Positions 56,879 through 64,000 of a stretch of 64,000 bases of DNA are shown here, in pieces. Position 1 is the first letter of the stretch, and each line of letters opens with the position of its first letter. Source of the stretch: Bifidobacterium sp. ESL0790 (GTDB lineage: Bacteria > Actinomycetota > Actinomycetes > Actinomycetales > Bifidobacteriaceae); contig NZ_CP113915.1 in assembly GCF_029395435.1 (NCBI RefSeq), forward strand, positions 744,001-808,000, written 5' to 3'. Below the pieces are notes generated by a model. It did not search any database. It worked only from the letters and a program-made list of their open reading frames with translations, and was not told where the DNA came from. The position numbers were made by a program, and so were the translations under genes.

Positions 56879-56929
56879 GGAGCGGCCATATAAAGCCAAT
56901 CTCAAAAACCTATCTACCGACTTGTGCGG
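56852..56929. repeat. Palindromic hairpin element, CAAGT-GATAGG family, copy 3
   Basis: Exact 25-bp arms (56852-56876 and 56905-56929) around a core that is the reverse complement of the copy 2 core (ATAAAGCCAATC). It overlaps the 3' end of the nuclease gene and ends a few bases from the convergent Bax-inhibitor gene. Confidence 0.92.
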
Positions 56930-56936
56930 CGAAACC

Positions 56937-57953
56937 TCAGTTGTCGCTATTCCCGAACAGCTCGAGTAGGTAGAGGAACATGTTGACGAAGTCGAGGTAG
57001 AGGTTCAACGCGCAGATGATCGAGACGCGGTTGAGCATCGCCGTGTCGCCCGTGCGCTCGACGGCGTCGAACATCACGCGCGTCTGCTGGGCGTCGTACA
57101 TCGTCAGGCCGGCGAAGATGACCAGGCCGATGGCGGCGGTGACCATCAGGACGGTGTTGGAGGGGGAGAGGAACATCAGCACGATTTCGGCGACCAGGAG
57201 CGTCACCAGCGCGACCATGAGGATCGGGCCGGCCTTGAGCGTGTCTTTCTTGGTGGTCAGCGACAGCATGGTGAGCACGAAGAAGAACGCCACGCACAGG
57301 CCCAGCGTCACGCCGATGGACGGCAGGCTGTAGGTCTCGAAGATGGAGGCGAGCGTGAATCCGGTGAGCGCCGCGTAGACGTAGAACATCGTGCGGGCCG
57401 CGCCCACGCTCAGCTTGTCGATGCGCCAGCTGAGCACCATGGCAATGGCCACCTGCACCACGGCCAGGCCGATCCAGCCCAGCATGCCCGTGGCCATCAG
57501 GAACCCGTAGAGCGCGCCGGTGGCTTCGGAGATGACGGCGACGACGGCGGTGAGCAGCAGGCCCAGCGTCATCTCGCCGTAGGCCTTGGTGATGGAGGTG
57601 TGGCGCGCGTGCTCGAAGGAGTAGGCGGCCTGGCCGTTCATCGTCATGGTCGGGGCCGCGGTGCCGGCGCCCGCTCCGGCGTAGGTCTGCGGATACTGCG
57701 GCTGCGAGTAGGGCTGGCCATATTGCATGCCCTGCTGGTTCTGGCCGTATTGGTTGTATTGCGGCTGGCCGTAATTTTGGCCGTAGTTCTGGCCATAAGG
57801 CTGGCCGTATGGCTGGTTGCCGTAAGGATTCTGGTTCTGCTGGTAGCCGTTCTGGTTGTACTGGGGCTGGCCGTAGCCCTGCCCGTATGGTGCCGGCTGC
57901 CCGTAAGGCTGTTGCGCGCCGTTGTTGTTTTCAGGCCTGTTCCCGAAAGCCAT
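56937..57953 (-). CDS. Bax inhibitor-1/YccA family membrane protein
   Basis: Integral membrane protein of the TMBIM family, several members of which are pH-sensitive calcium-leak channels. Residues 1-95 are a Gln/Tyr/Gly/Pro/Asn-rich cytoplasmic arm built from PYGQ and YGQ units, as in many actinobacterial proteins. About seven helices follow from residue 115 (YGEMTLGLLLTAVVAVISEATGALYGFLM), through GAARTMFYVYAALTGFTLASIF, to the family ending FAGLTMYDAQQTRVMF and NLYLDFVNMFLYLLELFG. Single gene on the minus strand, converging on the nuclease gene. The function in this organism is unproven. Confidence 0.93.
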   Translation of the reverse strand: MAFGNRPENNNGAQQPYGQPAPYGQGYGQPQYNQNGYQQNQNPYGNQPYGQPYGQNYGQNYGQPQYNQYGQNQQGMQYGQPYSQPQYPQTYAGAGAGTAAPTMTMNGQAAYSFEHARHTSITKAYGEMTLGLLLTAVVAVISEATGALYGFLMATGMLGWIGLAVVQVAIAMVLSWRIDKLSVGAARTMFYVYAALTGFTLASIFETYSLPSIGVTLGLCVAFFFVLTMLSLTTKKDTLKAGPILMVALVTLLVAEIVLMFLSPSNTVLMVTAAIGLVIFAGLTMYDAQQTRVMFDAVERTGDTAMLNRVSIICALNLYLDFVNMFLYLLELFGNSDN

Positions 57954-58238
57954 GCCTGCTCCTTTTATTGGTTCTCGCTATTTGCGTGTGACTCAAGTTT
58001 ATCGGTAGACACTGGCAATTGGCTGAATGCGAACGCTGAAATCCGTGAAATATGGACGCAAACAGTCGTATTTTGGTCAAACGTTCGCCATATGACATAT
58101 TTCCATGTTCGCATGGTGAGCACCGGGTGCGCGGCGTGCGTTTCGCGGGGTCGATGAGGTCGAAGTAAATCCGGTATCAGGGATTTCGTAAGCCGGGTAC
58201 ACATCCCGTTTCGGAAGCGAATTCTTGAGACCGAGATG

Positions 58239-58355
58239 AGTCCCGAGTCTCGAATCCTGAATCGCAAATATTGAGTCCTGGAATCCGAATCGCAGATTCC
58301 GAGTCCCGAATCACAAATATCAAATCCTCGAATCGCAATACCGAATCCCGAAACT
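58239..58355. repeat. Tandem short repeats between alarmone synthetase and Bax-inhibitor genes
   Basis: Direct repeats built from GAATCGCA, CACAAATAT/CGCAAATATT and GAGTCC-GAATC blocks recurring at about 12- and 55-base spacing, just past the stop of the gene at 58360. No gene seen in the 57954-58359 gap. Confidence 0.65.
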
Positions 58356-58359
58356 CGCC

Positions 58360-59133
58360 TTACCGCTTTGGGTCGAACGCCTGCGAGGTCGGCGCCTCCT
58401 CCTGCTGGGGCGCGCCGTTGATGTCGCGGTGGATGTTCTGCATCTGCGTCTCGATGTTTTGCAGGCTGCGCGCGCAGTCGAGCAGCGTCTGGGAGTGCTC
58501 GCTGAGCTTGGCGTCGGGCAGGTCGGACTTGTAGCGCAGGGCGTGCTCGAGGCTGGCCCAATAATCCATGGCGATGGTGCGGAACTGCACCTCGACGGGC
58601 GTGTAGTGCTCGCCGGTGGAGAGGAATACCGGCACGGCGTAGATGACGTGCAGACTGCGGTAGCCGTTCTGCTTCGGGTTCTTGATATAGTCCTTGACGC
58701 GCAGCACCTGGATGTCGGACTGGCTGGAGAGGTAGTTGGCCACGGAGTAGACGTCGTCGCGGTAGTTGCAGATCACGCGGATGCCGGCCACGTCGAAAAG
58801 GTTGTCGCGGATGGCCTCGGTGGAGAGCGGCAGGTTGCGGCGCTCTAGCTTGCCGAGGATGGAGTTGACGGACTTAAGGCGGCGCTCCATATGGTGGATC
58901 GGGTCGTGCGAGAAGTGGACGTGGAACTCGCTGTCGAGCACCTCGAGCTTCGTGCTGATCTCGTACATCGCGCCCTCGTAGACCTGCATCATGTCGATGA
59001 ATTCGCTGATCTCGTCGCGGGGGAAGAGGGTGCCGGGGCCGGCGTCGATGCCGTTTTCCGTTGCTTTCTCAAGCCTTGCCTGGATCTCGGAAGTGTTAAT
59101 TCGTTCATGTCGATCAAGTATCACGGATTCCAT
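58360..59133 (-). CDS. Small (p)ppGpp synthetase, RelQ-type RelA/SpoT domain
   Basis: Makes the alarmone ppGpp or pGpp from ATP and GDP/GTP/GMP. A stand-alone synthetase domain of about 257 residues, with no HD hydrolase, TGS or ACT domain. The synthetase blocks include MERRLKSVNSILGKLERRN, FDVAGIRVICNYRDDVYSVANYL, the G-loop region KDYIKNPKQNGYRSLHVIY, and VEVQFRTIAMDYWASLEHALRYK. Start placed at ATG 59133 (ATG 59136 adjoins it) because conserved sequence begins soon after; no good ribosome-binding site is visible, so the start is uncertain. Divergent from miaA. Tandem short repeats follow its stop. Confidence 0.9.
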   Translation of the reverse strand: MESVILDRHERINTSEIQARLEKATENGIDAGPGTLFPRDEISEFIDMMQVYEGAMYEISTKLEVLDSEFHVHFSHDPIHHMERRLKSVNSILGKLERRNLPLSTEAIRDNLFDVAGIRVICNYRDDVYSVANYLSSQSDIQVLRVKDYIKNPKQNGYRSLHVIYAVPVFLSTGEHYTPVEVQFRTIAMDYWASLEHALRYKSDLPDAKLSEHSQTLLDCARSLQNIETQMQNIHRDINGAPQQEEAPTSQAFDPKR

Positions 59134-59329
59134 CATAGCGATGGGTGTGCCGTCAAACTGGATGATTCCTGAGTGAATGTAGTGAGATGTGATGGGCGAG
59201 CGGGGAGTGCGGTGACGGAGTACGGGTTGCGGAAGTTTTGGCGAATGGTTGGTTGGAAGGGTGCGTGGCAAGGTTGCTCGACAGAGGGACGTGACGGACT
59301 GTGCGGGCCGTCTCCTACAATCGCTGGTT

Positions 59330-60370
59330 ATGGGCAAGACGGAATTGGACAACGCCGGATTGGCGGATGATGAGGGCGGCCAGCGCAAGGTCGTTTCCAT
59401 CATCGGGCCCACGGCCTCGGGCAAGACGGGGCTGGGCATCGCGTTGGCGCGGGCGCTCGCGGGCTGGGGCGAGCGGGCCGAGATCATCAACGCCGACGCC
59501 TACCAGATGTACCGCGGCATGGACGTGGGCACCGCCAAGGCCAGCGCCGCCGAACGCGCCGCCGTGCCGCACCATCTGATTGACATCATCGGGCCAGACG
59601 AGACGATGAGCGTGGCCCGTTTCCAAGAGCTCGCGCGCACCGAGATCCGCAAGTTGCAGGCGCGGGGCGTTCGTCCGATTTTGGTCGGCGGTTCCGGCCT
59701 TTACGCCCGCGCGGCCATTGACGACATCAGTTTTCCGGGCACGGATCCGGATGTTCGGGCGAGGCTTGAGCGGCGCGAACAGGTCGAGGGAGCCGGCGCG
59801 TTGTTCGACGAGCTTGTCGTGAAGGACCCGGAGGCCGCCGCGCGCATGGACCCGCACAACCCGCGCCGCACCATCCGCGCGCTTGAGGTCATCGAGGTCA
59901 CCGGCAGACCTTATTCTGCAAGTCTTCCGCGCTACCGCTACGTTATTCCCTCCGTGCAGATCGGGCTGGATCTGCCGCGCGAGGCACTTGACGAGCGCAT
60001 CGACATCCGTACCCGGCAGATGCGTGAGCAGGGGTTTGTCGATGAGGTGAGGCGGCTCCGGGGCGATCTCAGCGTCACCGCCGCCCGCGCCTTGGGATAC
60101 CAGCAGATCGGCCGGTTCCTGGACGGCGAGATGAGCGAGGACGAGGCTTTTGCCGACATCGCCCAGAAGACCAAGCGCCTGGCTCGCAAACAGATGGGCT
60201 GGTTTGGCCGCGACCCCCGCATCCACTGGCTCAACGCCCTCAATGACGATTTGGTGGCGCAGGCCATGGCCATCGTCACTCGCGCCGATGCCGGCGACTA
60301 CGACGCCGCCGACTCCACAGCCGACGTCCACCCCACGACCCACCACCTAGGCGACATCGCCACCCAGTGA
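59330..60370 (+). CDS. miaA: tRNA dimethylallyltransferase
   Basis: Adds dimethylallyl to A37 of tRNAs reading codons that begin with U. 346 residues. It has the P-loop [88 protein letters not shown], and [11 protein letters not shown] with [12 protein letters not shown] near the C-terminus. The start at ATG 59330 is preceded by TACAAT with an eight-base gap and no Shine-Dalgarno, consistent with a leaderless transcript. The 3' end runs into a tandem hairpin array. Confidence 0.95.
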   Translation: MGKTELDNAGLADDEGGQRKVVSIIGPTASGKTGLGIALARALAGWGERAEIINADAYQMYRGMDVGTAKASAAERAAVPHHLIDIIGPDETMSVARFQELARTEIRKLQARGVRPILVGGSGLYARAAIDDISFPGTDPDVRARLERREQVEGAGALFDELVVKDPEAAARMDPHNPRRTIRALEVIEVTGRPYSASLPRYRYVIPSVQIGLDLPREALDERIDIRTRQMREQGFVDEVRRLRGDLSVTAARALGYQQIGRFLDGEMSEDEAFADIAQKTKRLARKQMGWFGRDPRIHWLNALNDDLVAQAMAIVTRADAGDYDAADSTADVHPTTHHLGDIATQ

Positions 60371-60624
60371 GAAAAGCGCCAAAACCGCCCCGAAAAGGCG
60401 CTTTTTCCACGGAACCTATGGGAAAAGCACCAAATATGGCATGAAAAGGTGCTTTTTTCACGGGACCAGTGGGGAAAGCGCCAAACTGGGGCTGAAAAGG
60501 TGCTTTTCCCGCAGTAGATCATCAAACCAGTGAGAAAAGCACCGAACTGGGGCTGGAATGGTGCTTTTCACAGTATCAGTGGGGGAAGCGCCATTTTGGG
60601 TCGTTTTTGGTGCTTTTCCCACAG
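60367..60624. repeat. Array of five tandem hairpins (GAAAAGCACC / GGTGCTTTTC units)
   Basis: Five hairpin units begin at about 60367, 60418, 60467, 60528 and 60577, each pairing GAAAAGCRCC with GGYGCTTTTC around a loop of about 16 bases and separated by short linkers such as CCAGTG. The last unit has its loop in inverse orientation (ATTTTGGG instead of a CCAAA-type start). It fills the gap between the convergent miaA and Fic genes. Confidence 0.92.
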
Positions 60625-60635
60625 GTTGGGGTGGC

Positions 60636-61427
60636 TTAGTGGGCGGGGCCCTGGTCCCAGCCGGAGATGAGGAAGACTCGGGTCAGATTGGCGGGGCGGG
60701 CGATCGTGTCGAAGAGGCGGTGGTAGCCGCTGGTGTCGGCGCGCAGGCTCAGGTGTTTGGCCCGCAGGTAGTCGTTTCGGCGCACCGGGCCCCAGTCGAG
60801 GTCCCAGCCGTTGGTGTGGGCGAAGCGCGAGATGAAGATGCGCAGCACCATATCATTGCCATAATCGAACGGACGCAATGCTGTCAGCTCGTCCGCGAAA
60901 CCGGCCAGACCCTCGATGAACGCGGTCCGGCTGGCGGTGATGCGGCGTCGTCGCTCGGCCATGGAAGTGATGATGTTGGCCGCGCCCGTCTCGATCAAGG
61001 CCGCCGGGAAATAAGGAGTGCCAGCCTCGTCACGGCTCCTGAGCTCGCCCGCGCCCGGCATCGCGCCGACAAATATCCTGCGATGGATTGATTTGAGTTC
61101 GTCGAGGCTCCCGTCCTCAAGCCAGCCGAGCTCCACCGCGCGGATCGAACGGGCGAAGACGCGGTCCGCCAGCAGCTGCGATGATGAAGATGGTGATGAT
61201 AATGAGGATGACGATGACGCTTGTGTCTGCGATTCCGCTCGCTCGGCTTCGGCCTTCGAGATTTGACGCACACCCAGCTCGGCCACGTCAAGCAGCGTTT
61301 CGACGTCCAGTTCCCCACGCTGGTAGTGGTTCGTCGCGGCGACCATGGTTTGGCTCGGTCGCAATCCCGACAACTCGCAGTTCTTGTAGGTGAATGCCAC
61401 GGCACTCGCGCGTTCGGCAGGGGTCAT
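60636..61427 (-). CDS. Degenerate Fic-family protein
   Basis: A 263-residue protein with the Fic fold but an altered active site. The conserved HPFxxGNGR becomes RPFDYGNDM at residues 185-193 (LRPFDYGNDMVLRIFISRFAHTNGWDLDW), so the catalytic His and the phosphate-binding Gly/Arg are lost. The flap region AMPGAGELRSRD and the helix ALIETGAANIITSMAERR are recognisable. An N-terminal SGL segment (CELSGLRP) sits where class II/III inhibitory motifs occur. A Ser/Gln linker fills residues 65-85. Canonical Fic proteins transfer AMP to target proteins; this one is unlikely to do so by the normal mechanism. Confidence 0.78.
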   Translation of the reverse strand: MTPAERASAVAFTYKNCELSGLRPSQTMVAATNHYQRGELDVETLLDVAELGVRQISKAEAERAESQTQASSSSSLSSPSSSSQLLADRVFARSIRAVELGWLEDGSLDELKSIHRRIFVGAMPGAGELRSRDEAGTPYFPAALIETGAANIITSMAERRRRITASRTAFIEGLAGFADELTALRPFDYGNDMVLRIFISRFAHTNGWDLDWGPVRRNDYLRAKHLSLRADTSGYHRLFDTIARPANLTRVFLISGWDQGPAH

Positions 61428-61555
61428 ATCGCTATCTTAGGGCCTGGGCCGTTCAGCCGCGTTTTCGAACGTCGCCGCGTCGGCGAGGATGTCCACAAGC
61501 AATGTCCACCGCTTTTCGCCCCACGGGCGGGGCTTGACGTAGAATCGCACATGTT

Positions 61556-64000
61556 ATGGTACGTAGAGCGAAATCCAGCAGTACATCCCGAAAGGCCCGT
61601 GGCGGCAAGGCCGGCGGGTCTTCCAGTCGCGCCCGCAAGGCCGATGACGCCACCAAGGTGATGCCGCCGCAAGATGGCCCGATCTGGCGCCGCTACCCGA
61701 AGCAATGCCGCATCGCAGGCTTCTTCGTGCTGCTCATCGTCGCCATCATGTTCTGCGCCTCCGAATGGTTCCGCGTCGACGGCTTCCTCGGTCGCTGGCT
61801 GCACCTCTTCGCCGCCGGCCTGCTCGGCATGATGAGCGTGCTGCTCCCCGTCTTCCTGGTGGTGGCTGCGGTCGGCCTGCTGCTCGACCCGGAGAAGCAC
61901 AAGGGCAGCCTGCGCGTGGTCATCGGCTCCGCGCTGCTGCTGTTCTCGATCTGCTCGATCATCGACGCCATCGTCGCCTCGCCCTCCCACCACTTCGACA
62001 TGGCCGTGCTGCGCGAGGCCGGCGGCATCTTCGGTTTCGTGCTCGGCTCGCCTCTGGCCTGGGGACTTTCGCCGGTGTTCGCGGTCATTATTTTCGTGTT
62101 GGTCGCGCTCTATTCTCTGTCGCTGATCGCCAGGCTCGATGTAACCAAGCTGCCTGGCAGGATTCACGACCTCTTCTCGCGTCACGATGACGCCGAAGCT
62201 CAGGATATCGCCGGAAACGGTTTGGATGCGCAGTTCCCCAACGAGGTCCAGCTCGACGGCGCGACGCTTCCGCTCGCGGCGGGCGTGCCCACACACGACG
62301 GCAACGATGAGATCGATGATGCCGATTCTGGTGACGCCAAGGCGAGCAAGCGTGGCATCCGCGGCTTCTTCTCCAAGATATTCTCCCGTTCCGGCAACGC
62401 CGGTGACGATGACGCCAAGCTCGACCATTACGCCGGTGACGACGCCTTCGACAAAGCCGCGGTGTTGCAAGGGCGAACCGACGAGACGCCCATCGTCGCA
62501 GGAGCTCAGGATGAGGTCGTCGACCCGGTGACCGGCGAGGTCACCAAAGTCCAAGACAATATTTCCACGACCATGCCCATCGCTTCCACAGGCCCCGACC
62601 CATGGTCCGTCATCGGCCAGGATGGCAAGGCCTCCGAGCCGTTGGTCAAGGGCATCGCCGGGGGAGCGGCCAACCTCGATCCGTCCGTGGCCAACAGCGC
62701 CTTCGACCCCAGCGGCGCGGCGGGCGGTAACGTCAGCGCCAACACGCCTGGCCGAAATGACGATGCCGAGGACGACGAGTCCAACAAGCCCTACCACCTG
62801 CCCAGCCTCGACATCCTCGTGCACGGCAAGCCGCACGCCACCCGCACCAAGGCCAACGACAACGTCATCCGCGCGCTGACCGCCACGTTCCAGCAGTTCA
62901 ACGTCGACGCCAAGGTCGTCGGCTTCCTGCGTGGCCCGTCGGTCACCCAATACGAGGTGGAGCTCGGCCCGGGCGTCAAGGTCGAGAAGGTCACGAACCT
63001 GCGTCGCAACATCGCCTACGCCGTGGCGTCGAGCGACGTGCGTATCCTCTCGCCGATCCCGGGCAAATCCGCCATCGGCATCGAGATCCCCAACGTCGAC
63101 CGCGAGATCGTGCATCTGGGCGACGTGCTGCGCAGCGACAAGGCCATGAACGACCCGAACCCGATGCTCGCTGGCGTCGGCAAGGACGTCGAGGGCCATT
63201 TCGTCACCGCCGACCTCACCAAGATGCCGCATCTGCTGGTCGCGGGCGCCACCGGTTCCGGCAAGTCCAGCTTCATCAATTCCATGCTCACCTCGATCAT
63301 CATGCGCGCCACCCCCGAAGAGGTGCGCCTGATCATGGTCGACCCCAAGCGTGTGGAACTCTCCGCCTACGCAGGTATTCCGCACCTGCTGACGCCGATC
63401 ATCACCGACCCCAAGAAGGCCGCGCAGGCGCTGGAATGGGTGGTCAAGGAGATGGACGCCCGCTACGACGACCTGCAATACTTCGGGTTCCGCCATATCA
63501 AGGACTTCAACAAGGCCGTGCGTGCCGGCAAGGTGCACCCGCCGCTGGGCTCCAAGCGCAAGGTCGCCCCATATCCTTATATCGTCGTGGTCGTCGACGA
63601 GATGGCCGATTTGATGATGCTGGCCAAGAACGACGTCGAAAGCTCCATCCAGCGCATCACCCAGCTTGCGCGTGCCGCGGGTGTGCATCTGGTGCTCGCC
63701 ACCCAGCGCCCGTCGGTCGACGTCATCACCGGCCTCATCAAGGCCAACATCCCCTCACGTCTGGCCTTCGCCACCTCGTCGGCCACCGATTCCCGCGTCA
63801 TCCTCGACACCACCGGCGCCGAGTCGTTGATCGGCCAGGGCGACGCGCTCTTCCTGCCGATGGGCTCCGCCAAGCCCGTGCGTGTGCAGGGATCGTGGGT
63901 CGGCGAGTCGGAGATTCGCCAGGCCGTCCAGTTCGTGCGCACCCAGCGCAAGCCGCACTATCGCGAGGACATCGAGCAGATGGCCAAGAAGGCCGAGGAG
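61556..64000 (+). CDS. ftsK: DNA translocase FtsK/SpoIIIE (3' end beyond window)
   Basis: Septal DNA pump that clears chromosome termini and activates XerCD at dif. The 815 visible codons run from ATG 61556 to the window edge without stop. A basic N-terminus ([17 protein letters not shown]) is followed by four membrane helices (residues about 55-210: [76 protein letters not shown]) and an acidic linker of about 210 residues. The motor then begins ([30 protein letters not shown]). Walker [10 protein letters not shown] is at about 564-572, Walker [14 protein letters not shown], then [30 protein letters not shown] at 61540-61545 suggests a promoter very close to the start. Confidence 0.96.
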   Translation, partial: MVRRAKSSSTSRKARGGKAGGSSSRARKADDATKVMPPQDGPIWRRYPKQCRIAGFFVLLIVAIMFCASEWFRVDGFLGRWLHLFAAGLLGMMSVLLPVFLVVAAVGLLLDPEKHKGSLRVVIGSALLLFSICSIIDAIVASPSHHFDMAVLREAGGIFGFVLGSPLAWGLSPVFAVIIFVLVALYSLSLIARLDVTKLPGRIHDLFSRHDDAEAQDIAGNGLDAQFPNEVQLDGATLPLAAGVPTHDGNDEIDDADSGDAKASKRGIRGFFSKIFSRSGNAGDDDAKLDHYAGDDAFDKAAVLQGRTDETPIVAGAQDEVVDPVTGEVTKVQDNISTTMPIASTGPDPWSVIGQDGKASEPLVKGIAGGAANLDPSVANSAFDPSGAAGGNVSANTPGRNDDAEDDESNKPYHLPSLDILVHGKPHATRTKANDNVIRALTATFQQFNVDAKVVGFLRGPSVTQYEVELGPGVKVEKVTNLRRNIAYAVASSDVRILSPIPGKSAIGIEIPNVDREIVHLGDVLRSDKAMNDPNPMLAGVGKDVEGHFVTADLTKMPHLLVAGATGSGKSSFINSMLTSIIMRATPEEVRLIMVDPKRVELSAYAGIPHLLTPIITDPKKAAQALEWVVKEMDARYDDLQYFGFRHIKDFNKAVRAGKVHPPLGSKRKVAPYPYIVVVVDEMADLMMLAKNDVESSIQRITQLARAAGVHLVLATQRPSVDVITGLIKANIPSRLAFATSSATDSRVILDTTGAESLIGQGDALFLPMGSAKPVRVQGSWVGESEIRQAVQFVRTQRKPHYREDIEQMAKKAEE

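Noticed and set aside
61424..63688. A 754-codon open frame on the minus strand opposite ftsK
   Set aside because: Antisense to the unmistakable FtsK motor; no motif, signal or homologous pattern, only His/Val/Gly-rich mirror sequence.

Overview
This window looks like a stretch of chromosome from a Bifidobacterium or a very close relative. The coding DNA is GC-rich. The gene set is actinobacterial: ribosomal protein bL37, DUF3710 and DUF3159 proteins, an NrtR-type regulator, and a xerD-parA-scpA-scpB segregation block. No tRNA, rRNA, CRISPR array, prophage or recognisable insertion-sequence transposase was seen. All assignments come from reading the sequence and from family knowledge; no database search was run.

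Layout. 1-1218: 3' end of a sigH-type ECF sigma gene, a small Cys-rich probable anti-sigma gene, and the 24-codon bL37 gene on the opposite strand. 1.5-6.4 kb, minus strand: galM, ybaK, gap, an ArsC/Spx-like gene and thiN. 6.7-8.3 kb: infC-rpmI-rplT behind a structured leader. 8.8-14.9 kb: a sortase pilus cluster (LPMTG adhesin, LPITG pilin, class C sortase) behind an AT-rich stretch. 15-18.8 kb: xerD-parA-scpA-scpB. 19.2-25.5 kb: an NAD operon, nadA-nadB-nadC-cysteine desulfurase-nrtR, with a 17-bp palindrome in the nadA promoter region. 25.8-31.2 kb: typA, a membrane protein, pheA-tyrA and a small SH3-like protein. 31.4-40.5 kb: xerC and an oligopeptide ABC transporter (two tandem lipoproteins, oppB, oppC, a fused oppDF). 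40.6-48.4 kb: exonuclease III, DUF3710, DUF3159, an RNA methyltransferase, a lipoprotein and a P-type ATPase. 49.1-51.9 kb: aconitase. 51.9-54.6 kb: a two-component system. 54.8-64 kb: a DUF4190/Ltp-repeat protein, a DUF559-type nuclease, Bax-inhibitor-1-like protein, a small alarmone synthetase, miaA, a degenerate Fic protein, and the 5' part of ftsK, which runs off the end.

The most unusual feature is the set of intergenic palindromes. At least ten gaps hold elaborate inverted or tandem repeats, typically two to four tandem copies of an arm, a conserved core, then the inverted arms. Two of these recur as homologous families at distant loci: TTAAGTGGGTGCC arms at 18.9 and 48.6 kb, and CAAGTCGGTAGATAGG-type arms at 51.9, 55.8 and 56.9 kb. 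In the second family the arms covary between copies, so the hairpin itself appears to be maintained. Two copies in opposite orientation bracket the DUF559-type nuclease gene, and one supplies its last codons and stop. That arrangement is the best candidate here for an undescribed mobile or regulatory system.
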